Shown: positions 9,759 to 19,838 of the stretch, piece after piece | Numbering within the stretch: the stretch's first letter is position 1 | How the letters are laid out: the number at the start of each line of letters is the position of its first letter | Source: Paenibacillus sp. G2S3 | Lineage (GTDB): Bacteria > Bacillota > Bacilli > Paenibacillales > Paenibacillaceae | Assembly: GCF_030123105.1 (NCBI RefSeq) | Contig: NZ_CP126095.1 | Location: 558,001-622,000, forward strand | DNA length: 64,000 nucleotides | Direction of reading: 5' to 3' | The notes under the pieces: generated by a model | Seen by the model: only the letters and a program-made list of their open reading frames with translations | The model's database searches: none | What the model was told of the DNA's origin: nothing | Translations under genes and position numbers: made by a program

Positions 9759-10774
9759 TTAGCTCATTGTGGGTATAATATACTTTTCCAATAGCTTGCG
9801 GGGGTTCTTCCAATTGTTTGTCTTGCTCTCTGCTGTAAAGACCACAACCGCATCAAGCTTGGGTAGGAGAATAATTTGCTGTCCACCATGCCCGTGGGCA
9901 AGCTTGTAGGGTTGGCCGGTCATCGTACCCATCCAGAACTGATACCCGTAATCTCCAAATGCTGGATATCCCGTAGTCTGTGCGGTCAGTGCTTCTTGCA
10001 GCCAATGCTTCGGAATGATCTGCTGCTTCGCAAATACACCATTATTAAGTAGACAGATACCGAATTTAGCCATATCTCTTGAGTTCAAGTACAGACCAAT
10101 ATGTCCCATGCTGTGTCCTTCGGGACTCGGTAACCAAGCCGTGTACGTCATTCTGAGAGGGCTGAATAAATGCTCAGCAGCATAGGTGAATGCATCGAGA
10201 CCTGTAGATTCAGTAAGGATCATCGAAATCAGATGGGAGTCGATACTGCGGTATTGAAATTGACCGATATGTTCCGGGATTATGTTCATACTAAGGGCAA
10301 AGGATCCCCAGCGACGACTGCGATGGAGGTTCCGGACGAAAGGCTCACCTAGCTTCTTGCCCGTGATCCAACTAAAACCGGAAGTCATGGTGAGCAGATG
10401 ACGGAGAGTGATTTTTGATAAATGAGGGGAATGTAAGTATGGAACGTGTTTACGAAGAACCTTGGAAACCGAGACATCAATATCAGGGATATCTCCCGAT
10501 CAATAGCGATTCCGGTAATTATGCTGATAAAGCTTTTAGTCGCAGATCGAAGATCATTTAATGCCCCGGCATGATGGTTGCCGTAATAACGTTCGAAGAT
10601 GAGCTTGCCATGGCGAACAATAAGCATACTATGCATCTTTGGGTATTCTTTCTGAATAGCATAATGAGCTTGTTCAAGACCCTCCCGGCGTGTTGCAGTT
10701 TCCTCTGGTAGCGCGGTAGTCATCACGGGAACTACGTTATAAGATGAAGTCAGTAATGGTGTAGGTTGGCTCAT
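9759..10774 (-). pseudogene. Serine hydrolase of the beta-lactamase (class C-like) family, one frameshift
   Basis: With one base restored near 10495 the locus encodes about 338 residues. The N-terminal part has the nucleophile motif SATKS (SxxK) after RHGKLIFERYYGN. After the break the protein continues as PDIDVSVSKVL, LLTMTSGFSW, YRSIDSHLI, GHIGLYLNSRDMAKFG and ends with the family HGHGGQ motif. The run CCC at 10495-10497 (GGG on the coding strand) is probably one base short. Members are peptidases, esterases or beta-lactamase relatives; the substrate cannot be told. The AAGGAGA site precedes ATG 10774. Confidence 0.78.
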
Positions 10775-10799
10775 AGAGATCTCCTTTTCTTGCTGTGGT

Positions 10800-11243
10800 A
10801 AGTAATAGGTGTGACCTGCTGTAGAGCATATTGTATTTTAACCCAACACGAGCAATATGACTTACGGAAAGTATTATAAAAAATAAAAATTTTCCAATTA
10901 GCACATTTTACAAGGAAAGGTGGAAGTTGGACCGGAATATGATACAATATAACGATAAGGCCCGAAAGGGGTGATTCAGTAAGTGGCTCTTCGGGTAATA
11001 AAAGTGTCAAGGAGCTTCCGTTCAACAGGCGTCCTTACTCTCAGCCCAAATCACGACGAACCTGCTTCACCGGCGAACCAGTATCTCAAGGCTTTGAAGC
11101 TTTGAATTTTACGTTTTGGCGGATAATGCAAGCCACGTATGTGTAATGGTTACTTCACTTGCATTCGAGGTTACGGCGTACTTTTCATCATGCATTCTCT
11201 ACAACGGAGCATTCATTTTCAATGTTTTGGGAGGGAACTGATC
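10800..11243. other. Gap with one weak 40-codon open frame
   Basis: No recognised gene. A frame from GTG 10983 to 11105 has AGGGGTG upstream and could encode a 40-residue basic peptide, but it resembles nothing I know. A second overlapping frame is also open, so the stretch could be a short gene damaged by the same indels seen around it. Confidence 0.3.
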
Positions 11244-11433
11244 ATGGCAAGTAAAGGTCATAACGAAGTCAAGGAAAGTTTACGGGAAATGACACGCATT
11301 TTCCGGCCCAAAGATCCCAAAGAAATTCGTAAAGGAGTACGTCCGAAAATATCGGATTACCGGAGGCTATGAAGAAGAACTGACCATGGTCGTGGAGCAT
11401 GAGCTGGTAAAGATGAATTCATCCGTCTCCTAG
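11244..11433 (+). pseudogene. Small basic/charged hypothetical protein (62 aa), one frameshift
   Basis: ATG 11244 follows GGGAGG. The first 25 residues (MASKGHNEVKESLREMTRIF) run into a frameshift at the CCC run 11316-11318. Removing one C gives DPKKFVKEYVRKYRITGG followed by YEEELTMVVEHELVKM and a stop at 11431-11433, a coherent 62-residue charged helical protein. Without the correction the frame stops at 11372. Function unknown. Confidence 0.55.
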
Positions 11434-11828
11434 CTAACAGATACGAGTGTCACTTACTTTTGACATCATTTTGAGTAATAACATCCACGAGGATTCTTAT
11501 AAACCGTGCCCGAGCAGCGTTTGTTGCAGGAATCGGTTTTTTGTATGTACTTTTATGAATAAGAAATATTGTCTCTCATAAAATAGTCAAATGAATTAAT
11601 AGACACATTTCACAATGAATGCGCTTTAATGATCATTTTTTATTTGATTGCGTTTTCAAAAATGCGCAAAAATGCAGGTGGGACAAGGGAATATTATGTC
11701 GAAAATTACAATGTGAACTAGTTGTGAACGATTGACAAAACTTTCCCTTAAACTTATATTAATAGTGATTGTTATAATTGACAGAAAAAAACAGGAACCT
11801 ACGAAATCGGGAAAAGCGGGGTAGATCA
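11434..11828 (+). promoter_or_regulatory. Leader and sigma-A-type promoter of the cta operon
   Basis: A 395-base gene-free stretch in front of ctaC. A good vegetative promoter is visible: TTGACA at 11732-11737, 17 bases, TATATT at 11755-11760. Just upstream is the near-repeat TGTGAAC TAGT TGTGAAC (11711-11728), reminiscent of ResD-type sites known at cta promoters in Bacillus subtilis; that link is an inference. Confidence 0.6.
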
Positions 11829-12874
11829 ATGATGAAAACGTGGCAGGCTGTAAAGCGACTCCTTCCCATGACCGCTATGTTTGGTCTCTTTCTTGCCGGG
11901 TGCGGCCGTGAGGACTTGTCAGTGCTCAGACCACAGGGACCTCAGGCGGAAATGTCTTACGGATTAATGGAGCTGTCGATCAGTATTATGATCGTCGTGT
12001 TGCTGATTGTCTTTACGATTGCAGCTTATGTACTGATCCGTTTCCGTCGAAAGCCGGGTCAGAATGAAATCCCTGAGCAGGTTGAGGGTAGCATCAAGCT
12101 TGAGATTCTCTGGACAGTCATTCCGCTTATCCTCGTAGTGGTACTGGCAGTTCCAACGGTGAAAGCAGTGTTCGCCGCAGGAGATGATCATGCCAATGAC
12201 AAGGATGCGATTAAGGTTAAAGTAACCGGCCACCAATATTGGTGGGAGTTTGAGTATACCGATTACAAGGTGACTACAGCGCAGGATCTGATTATTCCAG
12301 TAGGCAAGGATATTGCTTTGAACTGGAAACTAAAGACGTGCTGCACTCTTTCTGGGTCCCTTCCCTTTCCGGTAAAATCGACACTAACCCAGCCGGAACG
12401 ATTAACCGCTTCAGCTTCAGTGCACCTAATGAAGGCGTTTACCGCGGGAAATGTGCGGAGCTATGCGGACCGTCTCATGGACTCATGGAATTTAAGGTGA
12501 AATCGGTTAGTGAACAAGATTTTCAGAAGTGGATAGATTCGATGAAAGCACCTGTAGCTGTGCTGCCAGAGGATCCTGCTTTAGCTGAGAAGTTCAAAGC
12601 GGCGTGTCTGACTTGCCACGCTGTAGGTGATCAAGGGATTAATAATGCGCCGAACTTGACCGGAATTGGTTCTCGGGAGTCGATTGCAGGGATCCTGCTC
12701 AACGATGACACGAGGGAAGATGGTGCGCCAATTGAGGAGAATCTCAAAACTTGGCTGCATGATCCACAATCGGTAAAACCGGGCAATCTGATGCCTAACC
12801 CCAAAGATCTAGGCCTAAGTGATGCGGAGATTGACGGCATTGCTGAGTATCTGGCCAACTATAAGCTGGACTAA
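11829..12874 (+). pseudogene. ctaC: Cytochrome c oxidase subunit II with fused cytochrome c domain (caa3 type), one frameshift
   Basis: Subunit II of the terminal oxidase, about 348 residues when one A is restored near 12321. It has a lipoprotein signal ending LFLAGC, two membrane helices, the HQYWWEFEY signature, and after the break the CuA site CAELCGPSHGLM. A C-terminal cytochrome c domain follows with the haem motif CLTCH, marking the caa3 type that accepts electrons through its own cytochrome. The first frame ends at 12500; the second covers KDVLHSFWVPSL onward. The AA at 12321-12322 should be AAA, giving ALKLETKDV. First gene of the cta cluster. Confidence 0.88.
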
Positions 12875-12921
12875 TGCCTTAGCCTAAAGGCGGGCGGAAC
12901 TTTCGAAAAGGGGTACGAACT

Positions 12922-14870
12922 TTGGCTCAAGCAGCGCATACCTTGAATTCATCCAAGCCTCTGGGGCATGGCCACAGTGTGAAGCGCCATACAGGACTTA
13001 TGGATTGGCTAACAACCGTCGATCATAAAAAATCGCAATTTTGTACCTATGGGCCGGAGGATTGTTTTTGGGATCGGCGGAATTGAAGCGCTTCTGATTC
13101 GCTGGCAACTCATCAAACCCATGAATGACTTTTTGGACGCCCAAACGTTTAATGAACTTATTACTATGCATGGTACGACGATGATCTTCCTCGGCGTCAT
13201 GCCAATCATCTTCGCCTTAATGAATGCCGTCATACCGCTGCAGATCGGTGCACGTGACGTAGCCTTTCCTTTTCTAAATGCACTTGGCTTCTGGACCTTC
13301 CTATTCGGCGGAATTCTACTGAATCTCAGCTGGGTAATGGGTGGCGCTCCTGATGCCGGATGGACCTCCTACACCCCACTATCTACGAGTACATACAGCA
13401 CTACACATGGTGTAGACTTTTATACGATTGGTCTTCAAATTGCCGGATTAGGCACCCTCATCGGGGGATTAACTTTCTAGCCACGATCATTACGATGCGC
13501 GCGCCGGGAATGACCTACATGCGGATGCCGATGTTTGCTTGGACTACATTTATTACTTCCGCAATTATTTTGTTTGCATTTCCAGCAGTTACAGTAGGTT
13601 TAGTACTGCTGACATTCGACCGTATTCTTGGTGCCAATTTCTTCGAGGTTGGAGCTGGGGTAATCCGGTGCTATGGCAACATATCTTCTGGATATTTGGC
13701 CATCCGGAAGTATACATCCTCATTCTACCTGCCTTCGGAATTATTTCGGAGGTCATCCCGACTTTTTCGCGGAAGCGACTGTTCGGGTATAGCTCAATGG
13801 TGTTCGCAACCATCCTGATTGCCTTCCTGGGCTTCATGGTTTGGGCTCACCATATGTTCACTACCGGACTTGGGCCCGTAGCTAACGCTTTGTTCTCTGT
13901 ATCGACGATGTTGATTGCGGTTCCGACCGGAATCAAGATCTTTAACTGGTTGTTCACGATGTGGGGCGGGCAAGTACGTTTCACGACACCGAACCTGTTC
14001 GCGGCAGGATTCATTCCTACCTTTACAATGGGTGGCGTGACTGGGGTCATGCTGGCTTCTGCTCCTGCTGACTTTCAGTTCCATGATACGTATTTTGTTG
14101 TAGCGCATTTTCACTATGTTATTGTGGGCGGCTTGGTGCTTGGCCTGTTTGCAGGTCTACATTACTGGTGGCCTAAGATGTTCGGTCGGATGCTAAGTGA
14201 AAAGCTGGGCAAATGGACCTTCTGGACGTTTATCATCGGATTCCATTTGACATTCTTTGTACAGCATTTCCTTGGACTTATGGGGATGCAGCGTCGGGTA
14301 TTCACGTATTTGCCGAATCAGCAATTCGATTTGCTAAATTTAGTGAGTACAATCGGAGCTGGACTGATGAGTGTTGGTATGATTATCTTCTTGGTCAACA
14401 TCTTCCTGACTTCAAGAAAGCCAGCGGATGCAGGTAATGATCCGTGGGAGGATGGACGTACACTAGAATGGACGATTCCTTCGCCACCACCAGAATATAA
14501 CTTCAAGCAAACCCCACTTATCCGTGGTATTGATGCATTCTGGAAAGAAAAGATGGCAGGAAATAAAGGGATGACTCCGGCAGAACCGGTCGGCTCGATC
14601 CATATGCCGTCTGCAACCATATTGCCGTTCACTATGTCTGTTGGGATTTTCATCGCCGGCCTCGGCTTTATGTTCAGTCGGGATGACTTCGGCAACGCCT
14701 TTATGAGCTTTTTGTTTAATAATTATATCGTTACTGCGATTGGTCTTATTATTACATTTGGATCTATGCTGATACGTTCACTGTATGATGATCACGGATG
14801 GCATATTGAACCCGAAGAAGCTCGGAAGGAAGTGAGCGGACATGACAACGGCACATGCAGAAGCTTCTAA
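12922..14870 (+). pseudogene. ctaD: Cytochrome c oxidase subunit I, four homopolymer frameshifts
   Basis: The catalytic haem-copper subunit, about 650 residues after four single-base restorations: A-run 13027-13032, T-run 13065-13069, TTC before 13478, and G-run 13657-13660. Each restores a conserved sequence (DHKKIAILYLWAGG, GLFFGIGGIEALL, GGLTFLATIITMRAPG, EVGAGGNPVLWQH). The active-site segment HPEVYILILPAFGI, the MVWAHHMFTTG motif with the CuB histidines and the HDTYFVVAHFHYV haem-binding motif are present. The start is TTG 12922 behind AAAAGGGG. The 3' end overlaps ctaE by 29 bases. Four breaks in a gene whose every residue block is conserved argue for read errors, not decay. Confidence 0.9.
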
Positions 14871-15468
14871 GGAAGAATTTCCTCACGAGCCGGAAAAAGC
14901 TACGCTCGAAGGACGAAACAAGGTTCTTGCCTTTTGGTTGTTTCTAGGTGGGGAAGCGGTATTGTTCGGCACGTTGTTCGCTACGTTCCTCGCATTGCGT
15001 AATCAGACGAATGAGGGGCCATCGGCGAATGAACTGTTTCACCTGCCGCTGGTAGCTGCTGCAACATTCATTCTTCTGGTAAGCAGTCTGACGAGTGTAT
15101 TCGCTATCCAAGCGATGCATAGAAACCGTCCGGCTGTGCTTCGTAACTGGCTTTTGGTAACTGTAGTCTTAGGGCTTGGCTTCCTGATTCTGGAGATCTA
15201 TGAGTTTACTCAATATGTGAGACATGAAGACTTCGGAATGACTACAAGTGCATTTAGTTCGGCATTCTATACATTAGTAGGGTTCCACGGTGCGCACGTA
15301 GCTTTCGGGATTGCATGGATCTCCGTCCTGATTGGGCAACTCATGCGTAAAGGATTAACCGTAGTTACTGCACCGAAAGTGTATGTGTCAGCCATGTACT
15401 GGCATTTTATTGATGTGGTATGGGTGTTCATCTTTACGGTTGTATACCTACTTGGAAAGGTGGGCTAG
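14842..15468 (+). CDS. ctaE: Cytochrome c oxidase subunit III
   Basis: A 208-residue intact subunit III with five to six membrane helices (FWLFLGGEAVLFGTLFATFL at the first). FYTLVGFHGAHVAFGIAW and AMYWHFIDVVWVFIF are the family signatures. It is needed for oxidase assembly and stability. It starts inside the end of ctaD and is followed after 5 bases by ctaF, consistent with a single transcript. Confidence 0.95.
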   Translation: MTTAHAEASKEEFPHEPEKATLEGRNKVLAFWLFLGGEAVLFGTLFATFLALRNQTNEGPSANELFHLPLVAAATFILLVSSLTSVFAIQAMHRNRPAVLRNWLLVTVVLGLGFLILEIYEFTQYVRHEDFGMTTSAFSSAFYTLVGFHGAHVAFGIAWISVLIGQLMRKGLTVVTAPKVYVSAMYWHFIDVVWVFIFTVVYLLGKVG

Positions 15469-15473
15469 ACACT

Positions 15474-15799
15474 ATGACGACAGATCAGCATGTGCCAGAG
15501 AACGACAGGTATAAGCATCGTCATCGGCATGAAGGGCCACAGAGGCATATTGTTGTCTTTATACTGTCCATTGTCTTGACCTTAATTGCTTTCGCCGCTG
15601 TTGCGGCTGGAGGCGTGAATGCCACCTTTGCGGTTATTCTACTACTGGTGATGGCAGTCATTCAGGTCATTGTACAGATGGGCTTCTGGATGCACCTGAA
15701 AGATAAAGGACATCTAATCCCGATTATCTTCATGCTGGGTGGTTTTTTACCGCCGGTACCTGTATTGTCATGTCGCTGTATTGGGTTTGGTGGAATTAA
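15474..15799 (+). pseudogene. ctaF: Cytochrome c oxidase subunit IV, one frameshift near its end
   Basis: Small membrane subunit, 108 residues when the T-run 15743-15748 is lengthened by one. It has a histidine-rich N-terminus and three membrane helices; the restored end reads GFFTAGTCIVMSLYWVWWN and stops at 15797-15799, the typical subunit IV terminus. Without the correction the frame runs to 15851 with a nonsense tail. CtaF belongs to the quinol/cytochrome oxidase subunit IV family. Confidence 0.85.
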
Positions 15800-15811
15800 C
15801 GGACAAGAAAG

Positions 15812-15848
15812 AAAGAGGCGGGCTGCGATGCCCCCTCTTTTGGTGTTT
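15812..15848 (+). terminator. Possible terminator between ctaF and ctaG
   Basis: Inverted repeat AAAGAGGcGGGC / GCCCCCTCTTT with one mismatch and a short T-rich tail. It lies in the gap between ctaF and ctaG and might reduce readthrough. Confidence 0.4.
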
Positions 15849-15878
15849 TAATAGAACCTGCGCTAGGAGGTTAGGGAT

Positions 15879-16741
15879 ATGCTAGGATTACAATATTTTA
15901 GCTTTGCTGAACTATGGAGCCCGCTGTTTCTGGCGGTCATGCTGCTGCTGACGGCGGGTTATTTCGTTTGGATTGGTCCGATTGCTGGACGTTATGCCGA
16001 TTCAATTCCGGTTCCGTTCTGGCGTAGAGCATTATTTGTGTGTGGCATGCTAGCGCTTTATCTGGCACAAGGGGTCCCGTTAGTCTATTAGGGCATATGA
16101 TGTTTTCCTTCCATATGGTTAGCATGGCCTTGTCATATCTGGTGGCGGTGCCGCTGATTATGCTGGGGATTCCGGATTTTATCTGGCGCAGCATATTGAA
16201 AGTAAATCCATTTCGTCGGCTGTCTTTTTTAGCTCGACCGGTGGTAGCTGCTCTAATGTTTAATGGACTATTTTCCTTGTACCATATTCCTGTTATCCAT
16301 GATTATGTGATGCTGCATTTTACCGTTCACCGAATCTACTATATTGTTTTATTCCTAACAGCTGCCTTAATGTGGTGGACATTGATCAATCCGCTACCGG
16401 AGCGCCGAATGGCGAGTGGGCTGGGCAAGATTGGGTTTATTTTTCTTAACATGGTATTGCTGACTCCAGCATGTGGACTGATTATTTTTGCAGATCAGCC
16501 GCTTTATGCCACATACAGTGATCCGGAGACTTGGGCACTTGCGATGGGCTATTGCATATCGGGTGATCCTTCTGCTTTACTTCAGAATTTTGGGGGTCCT
16601 GCGTTCTTTGAATTGATGTCACCAAAGGTGGATCAGCAGGTGGGAGGCATCGCGATGAAGTTCATTCAGGAATTTATTTTTGCCTCTATGCTTGCTTATG
16701 TGTTCTATCATTGGTATAAAAGAGAACGGACAAGGCGATGA
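15879..16741 (+). pseudogene. ctaG: Cytochrome c oxidase assembly factor CtaG, one frameshift
   Basis: A multi-helix membrane protein of about 287 residues required for assembly of caa3 oxidase in Bacillus (copper delivery is proposed). It begins behind AGGAGG. The frame breaks at the G-run 16071-16074; one more G restores LYLAQGGPVSLLGHMMFSFHM, the family motif with conserved histidines. The later helices contain LFSLYHIPVIHDY and ACGLIIFADQPLY, all in the second frame. Confidence 0.86.
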
Positions 16742-16822
16742 TGAAATATTGACGCCATCCTCAGCACTCGAGGAGAGCACCTTGACCCGTGCATAACTGG
16801 TAGACTGCCAAGGAGGAGAATC

Positions 16823-17286
16823 ATGGATATTTTTACGGTGTTTCCAACTATTAGTACATCGTTCATCGTGCTCAGTGCGGTGCTCGTTGCTATTGGCTGG
16901 TGGCTCATCATTAAGGGCAAACGCGAGGCGCACAAGAAGACGATGATTGCTGCCGCTATCGCTGCGCTCCTGTTTTTATTGTTTACGTATCTAGAACGTT
17001 GTTTGTGGGAAATACCTCATGGGGCGGACCGGATGAACTTCAGACGATTTATCAAGTGTTTCTGATCTTCCATATCGTGCTGGCAACGGTAGCTGCGGTA
17101 TTCGGACTTACTACTTTAACTCTTGGATTTAAGGCGAAGTACTCCAAGCACCGGAAGTGGGGTAGAGTGACATCCATAATCTGGTTCATTACCGCGATTA
17201 CTGGCGTTATGGTGTATGTGCTGCTTTATGTTCTGTATCCAGGTGGACACACCAAGCCGGTGTGGGAAGTTATTTTGGGCGCGTAA
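16823..17286 (+). pseudogene. DUF420 membrane protein, one frameshift
   Basis: About 154 residues with four membrane helices once the T-run 16982-16984 gains one T, restoring YVSRTLFVGNTSWGGPDE. AAGGAGGAG precedes ATG 16823. DUF420 proteins are regularly found beside cta genes (YozB in Bacillus) and are suspected to help oxidase biogenesis; conserved histidines lie in FLIFHIVLA and KYSKHRKWGR. Confidence 0.82.
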
Positions 17287-17770
17287 GTTAGCAACGCAAA
17301 TAGAGCGTGTGAATTAGTGTGAATAGTAGTGAAATGAGCCTGTGCATCTGCATTTTCCTTAATAGGAAGGTGGATGACGGGCTTATTTTAGTTTCTGGAA
17401 TTGGGAGACTTCTGAATTCGTGGAATTGTACTGTGAAACCACTTGTGATCTGAATGGTGGCGTGAAGCGGCCACAGTGGGGGAATGAACTAGGTAAAGAG
17501 CCGAAGGAGTGGAGTATGGAATTTGGTAGGAGATCCGAGCGAAAAGGAGTCTGGAAGAAGAATTGAGAAGGAAAAGTGAGAAGGAAAGTACTCAAAAAGT
17601 AATCTATTTGCTTACTTTTAGGGAAAACCTCTCTGAAAAGATGAGTTTTGAGCTGGAAAAACGATAATTAGTTATGATGAACGAAAGGCAGCCCCTGTTC
17701 GCACACCGTAGGTTAAAATGGAAGTTGAAGGACAACCATTTCAGAGCTAAATGCGAAAGGAGCTGTTACT
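17287..17770. other. Gap between the cta cluster and the IS110 transposase, including the IS left end
   Basis: No gene. The first part has an imperfect inverted repeat around 17335-17390 that could terminate cta transcription. Around 17615-17650 lies a TTTTAGGGAAAA-type segment similar to ones on the other side of the insertion sequence (19230-19315). From about 17690 (GTTCGCACACCG) the sequence is probably the left noncoding end of the IS; a small hairpin AAATGG / CCATTT is near 17717-17743. The exact IS boundary is not visible because IS110 elements lack inverted terminal repeats. Confidence 0.4.
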
Positions 17771-18884
17771 ATGAAGAATACCATAAAATACGTAGGTTTG
17801 GATGTGTCAAAAGAAAAAATTGCGGTGGCAATTGCAGACGAAGGTCGAGAATCAGCACGATATTATGGAGCTATTCCCCATACCCCGGATGCAGTGGCTC
17901 GAATGATTCGGAAACTCAAAGGTTTAGGAATTACACTAGAAGTCTGCTATGAAGCCGGGCCTACGGGGTACGACTTATATCGCTGGCTGACAAAGATGGG
18001 GATTTCCTGTGTGGTGATCGCACCTTCGCGTATGCCACAGCGCCCCGGCGATGCCATAAAAACCGACCGACGGGATGCAGAAAAACTGGCTCAGCTGCAT
18101 CGAGCTGGAGAATTGACCGCGATCTATGTGCCGACTCCAGAACTCGAAGCCTTACGAGATCTCATTCGTGCGCGAGAAGATGCTAGGCAAGACCTACATC
18201 GGGCTCGGCAACGACTCATTCATTTTCTGTTGCGCCACCAAATTCACAAGCCAGAGGGCATGAAAAACGCTGGACCAAAAGGTACAGGGAATGGCTCTCT
18301 ATGTTGAAGTTTAATAATGTAGCTCAAGAACGGGTATTCACCGAATCCCTGCAACAGCTCCGGGAAGTGGAGGAGCGAATCAAGCGACTTGAAGCCGCAA
18401 TGCGAGAAGAAGCACAGATCTGTCCGTACGCACCTGTCATTCAAGCGTTACAAGGTCTGAGGGAATCGCCCTGCTGACGGCTATGACTTTAGTTGTCGAG
18501 ATTGGGAATTTTGAACGTTTTCGTTCACCGGCTCAGCTCATGAGTTATCTGGGACTCGTGCCACGGGAGTATTCATCGGGAGCAAGTACCAAAAGAGGTA
18601 GTCTTACAAAAGTCGGAAATTCCGGAGTACGGCGCGCACTGGTGGAGTCCGCATGGAGTTACCGTCACCGCCCTGCTGTTAAAGGAGACTTAGCAGTGCG
18701 CCTAGAGGGGCAAAGTGCTCATGTCCATGAAACGTCGTGGAAAGCCCAAGAACGGTTACACAGCAAGTATTTAAAATTAGTCAGACGTGGGAACCACCGA
18801 AATTTAACCATGGCAGCGGTGGGTCGTGAGTTAATTGGATTCATCTGGTCGATTGCGGTAGACGCAGAACGAAAAATGGCGTAG
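17771..18884 (+). pseudogene. IS110-family DEDD transposase, two frameshifts
   Basis: About 371 residues after two one-base restorations: A-run 18263-18267 (restoring GMKKRWTKRYREWL) and G-run 18461-18463 (restoring LRGIALLTAMTLV). The N-terminal RuvC-like DEDD domain begins VGLDVSKEKIAVAIAD, with CYEAGPTGYDLYRWL and IKTDRRDAEKLAQLHRAG. The C-terminal Transposase_20 part has GNFERFRSPAQLMSYLGLVP and the region GSLTKVGNSGVRRALVE with the conserved serine. A GGAG site precedes ATG 17771. In IS110 elements this enzyme acts with an element-encoded RNA to choose target and donor. Whether it is functional depends on the indels being read errors. Confidence 0.88.
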
Positions 18885-18932
18885 ATAAAACGGAAAAAAC
18901 ATAAAAAAACACCCAAAAGATTTGAATCCTTG

Positions 18933-19110
18933 GGGCATGGAGACAAAGAGAAAGGTTCGAAGAGAATCCGTGAATTCCCTGTGCACAGGATCTATGATCT
19001 GACGTGCGAAATTAGTTTGCGGAAGCTCTTTCGACGTAGGCATAATATGTGGTAACCAACCCACGGATAGCAGATTGCCAGCCGACGACTCGCATTTTGT
19101 CTCTGTGCCC
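18933..19110 (+). ncRNA. Candidate IS110 bridge RNA or structured IS right end
   Basis: The 15 bases 18933-18947 (GGGCATGGAGACAAA) pair continuously with 19096-19110 (TTTGTCTCTGTGCCC), two of the pairs being G-U, enclosing about 148 bases with further short stems. IS110-family elements of the IS1111 group are known to encode their bridge RNA downstream of the transposase, and the size is similar. Assignment is inference from position and pairing. Confidence 0.45.
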
Positions 19111-19175
19111 AAGGGATTGAAAACCCTTTGGTTTAAAGGGGAAAACAGGGGAATTGACTAATTCGTTCATAGCAG

Positions 19176-19700
19176 GGAATTCCTCCCTGTTTTTTAACGT
19201 TTTTAGCGTTAAAACGCAGAAATGGCCGAATTTTTAGGGAGGATTTCCCTAAAAACGTTGATTTCAGGCTAAATCAAAGTACTTTTAGGGACATTTTCCC
19301 TAATTATTGATTCCACTTCATATGATGTCATACCTCAGCATTTAGTCGAAGGTATAGATTTGACCCACCTCGCATTCACCCCCGCAGTTGCATCTAGCAG
19401 TTACACCCACCGAACGATCCCATCCACCCAGCAGTAGCACCCGCCGAGCCTTCGCATCCATTGAGCGATCGCATCCACCCAGCGCTCACTCCCGCCCAGC
19501 AGCAACACACCTAGCACCCGCCTCCTGATCTATTACTCATTAGCGAAGTAACAATGAAGATAACCTCTCTCTCGTCCTTCGCTCAACCTCTCCACAAGAA
19601 CCATTTAATCCTCTGATTAGTTAATCCCAGTAATGATCAGTTTCCCATACGTGCAAAGCCTTCTCCAAAGGGCGGGAAGTTAATACCTCCCAATATACTT
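19176..19700. repeat. Gene-free stretch with short hairpins and a degenerate C-rich tandem repeat
   Basis: From 19172 several small inverted repeats occur (CAGGGA / TCCCTG followed by T6; TTTTAGGGA / TCCCTAAAA near 19231-19255). From about 19355 to 19520 the plus strand is C-rich with degenerate repeats; CATCCACCCAGC occurs at 19421-19432 and 19472-19483, a 51-base period. No convincing coding frame was found on either strand. Confidence 0.5.
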
Positions 19701-19721
19701 GAATAATTTCCATTTACAGGA

Positions 19722-19772
19722 TTGACAATGGTAAATTAAGGGCATATACTGTGTATATAGATATACACAGTA
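19722..19772 (+). promoter_or_regulatory. Promoter with overlapping palindromic operator of the GntR/ABC operon
   Basis: TTGACA at 19722-19727, exactly 17 bases, TATACT at 19745-19750. A perfect palindrome with 12-base arms TACTGTGTATAT / ATATACACAGTA and a 2-base centre covers 19747-19772, overlapping the -10 box and the start region. This placement suits repression by the YtrA-like GntR regulator encoded in the operon. Confidence 0.8.
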
Positions 19773-19838
19773 AGCACAGGGATATGAACACCTGCTTCCG
19801 CAAGACACTGAAGACATTGTAAAGCGAGGTTAGCATTA

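Larger units (their letters stand above)
17680..19175 (+). mobile_element. IS110-family insertion sequence (approximate extent)
   Basis: One transposase gene with a short left and a long (about 290 bp) right noncoding end. Outer limits are guesses: left near GTTCGCACACCG (17699), right near GTTCATAGCAGG (19165-19176), a tail often seen in this transposase group. The right end carries a long-range stem compatible with a bridge RNA (see separate entry). Confidence 0.6.

Noticed and set aside
10771..11025. 84-codon minus-strand frame upstream of the serine hydrolase
   Set aside because: Composition is unlike protein, no ribosome site, and it overlaps the likely promoter region of the hydrolase.
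12922..14870. Interpretation of ctaD and neighbours as decayed pseudogenes
   Set aside because: All blocks are highly conserved, breaks are one base each in homopolymers and several genes are hit alike; base-calling error is the simpler explanation, though it cannot be proved from one sequence.
18950..18975. Possible tRNA T-arm (GGTTCGAAGAGAATCC)
   Set aside because: No acceptor stem, anticodon arm or CCA end can be formed around it; it lies inside the IS right end.
19355..19520. Possible CRISPR array
   Set aside because: The repeats are degenerate, of unequal spacing and only two match well; no cas genes are nearby.
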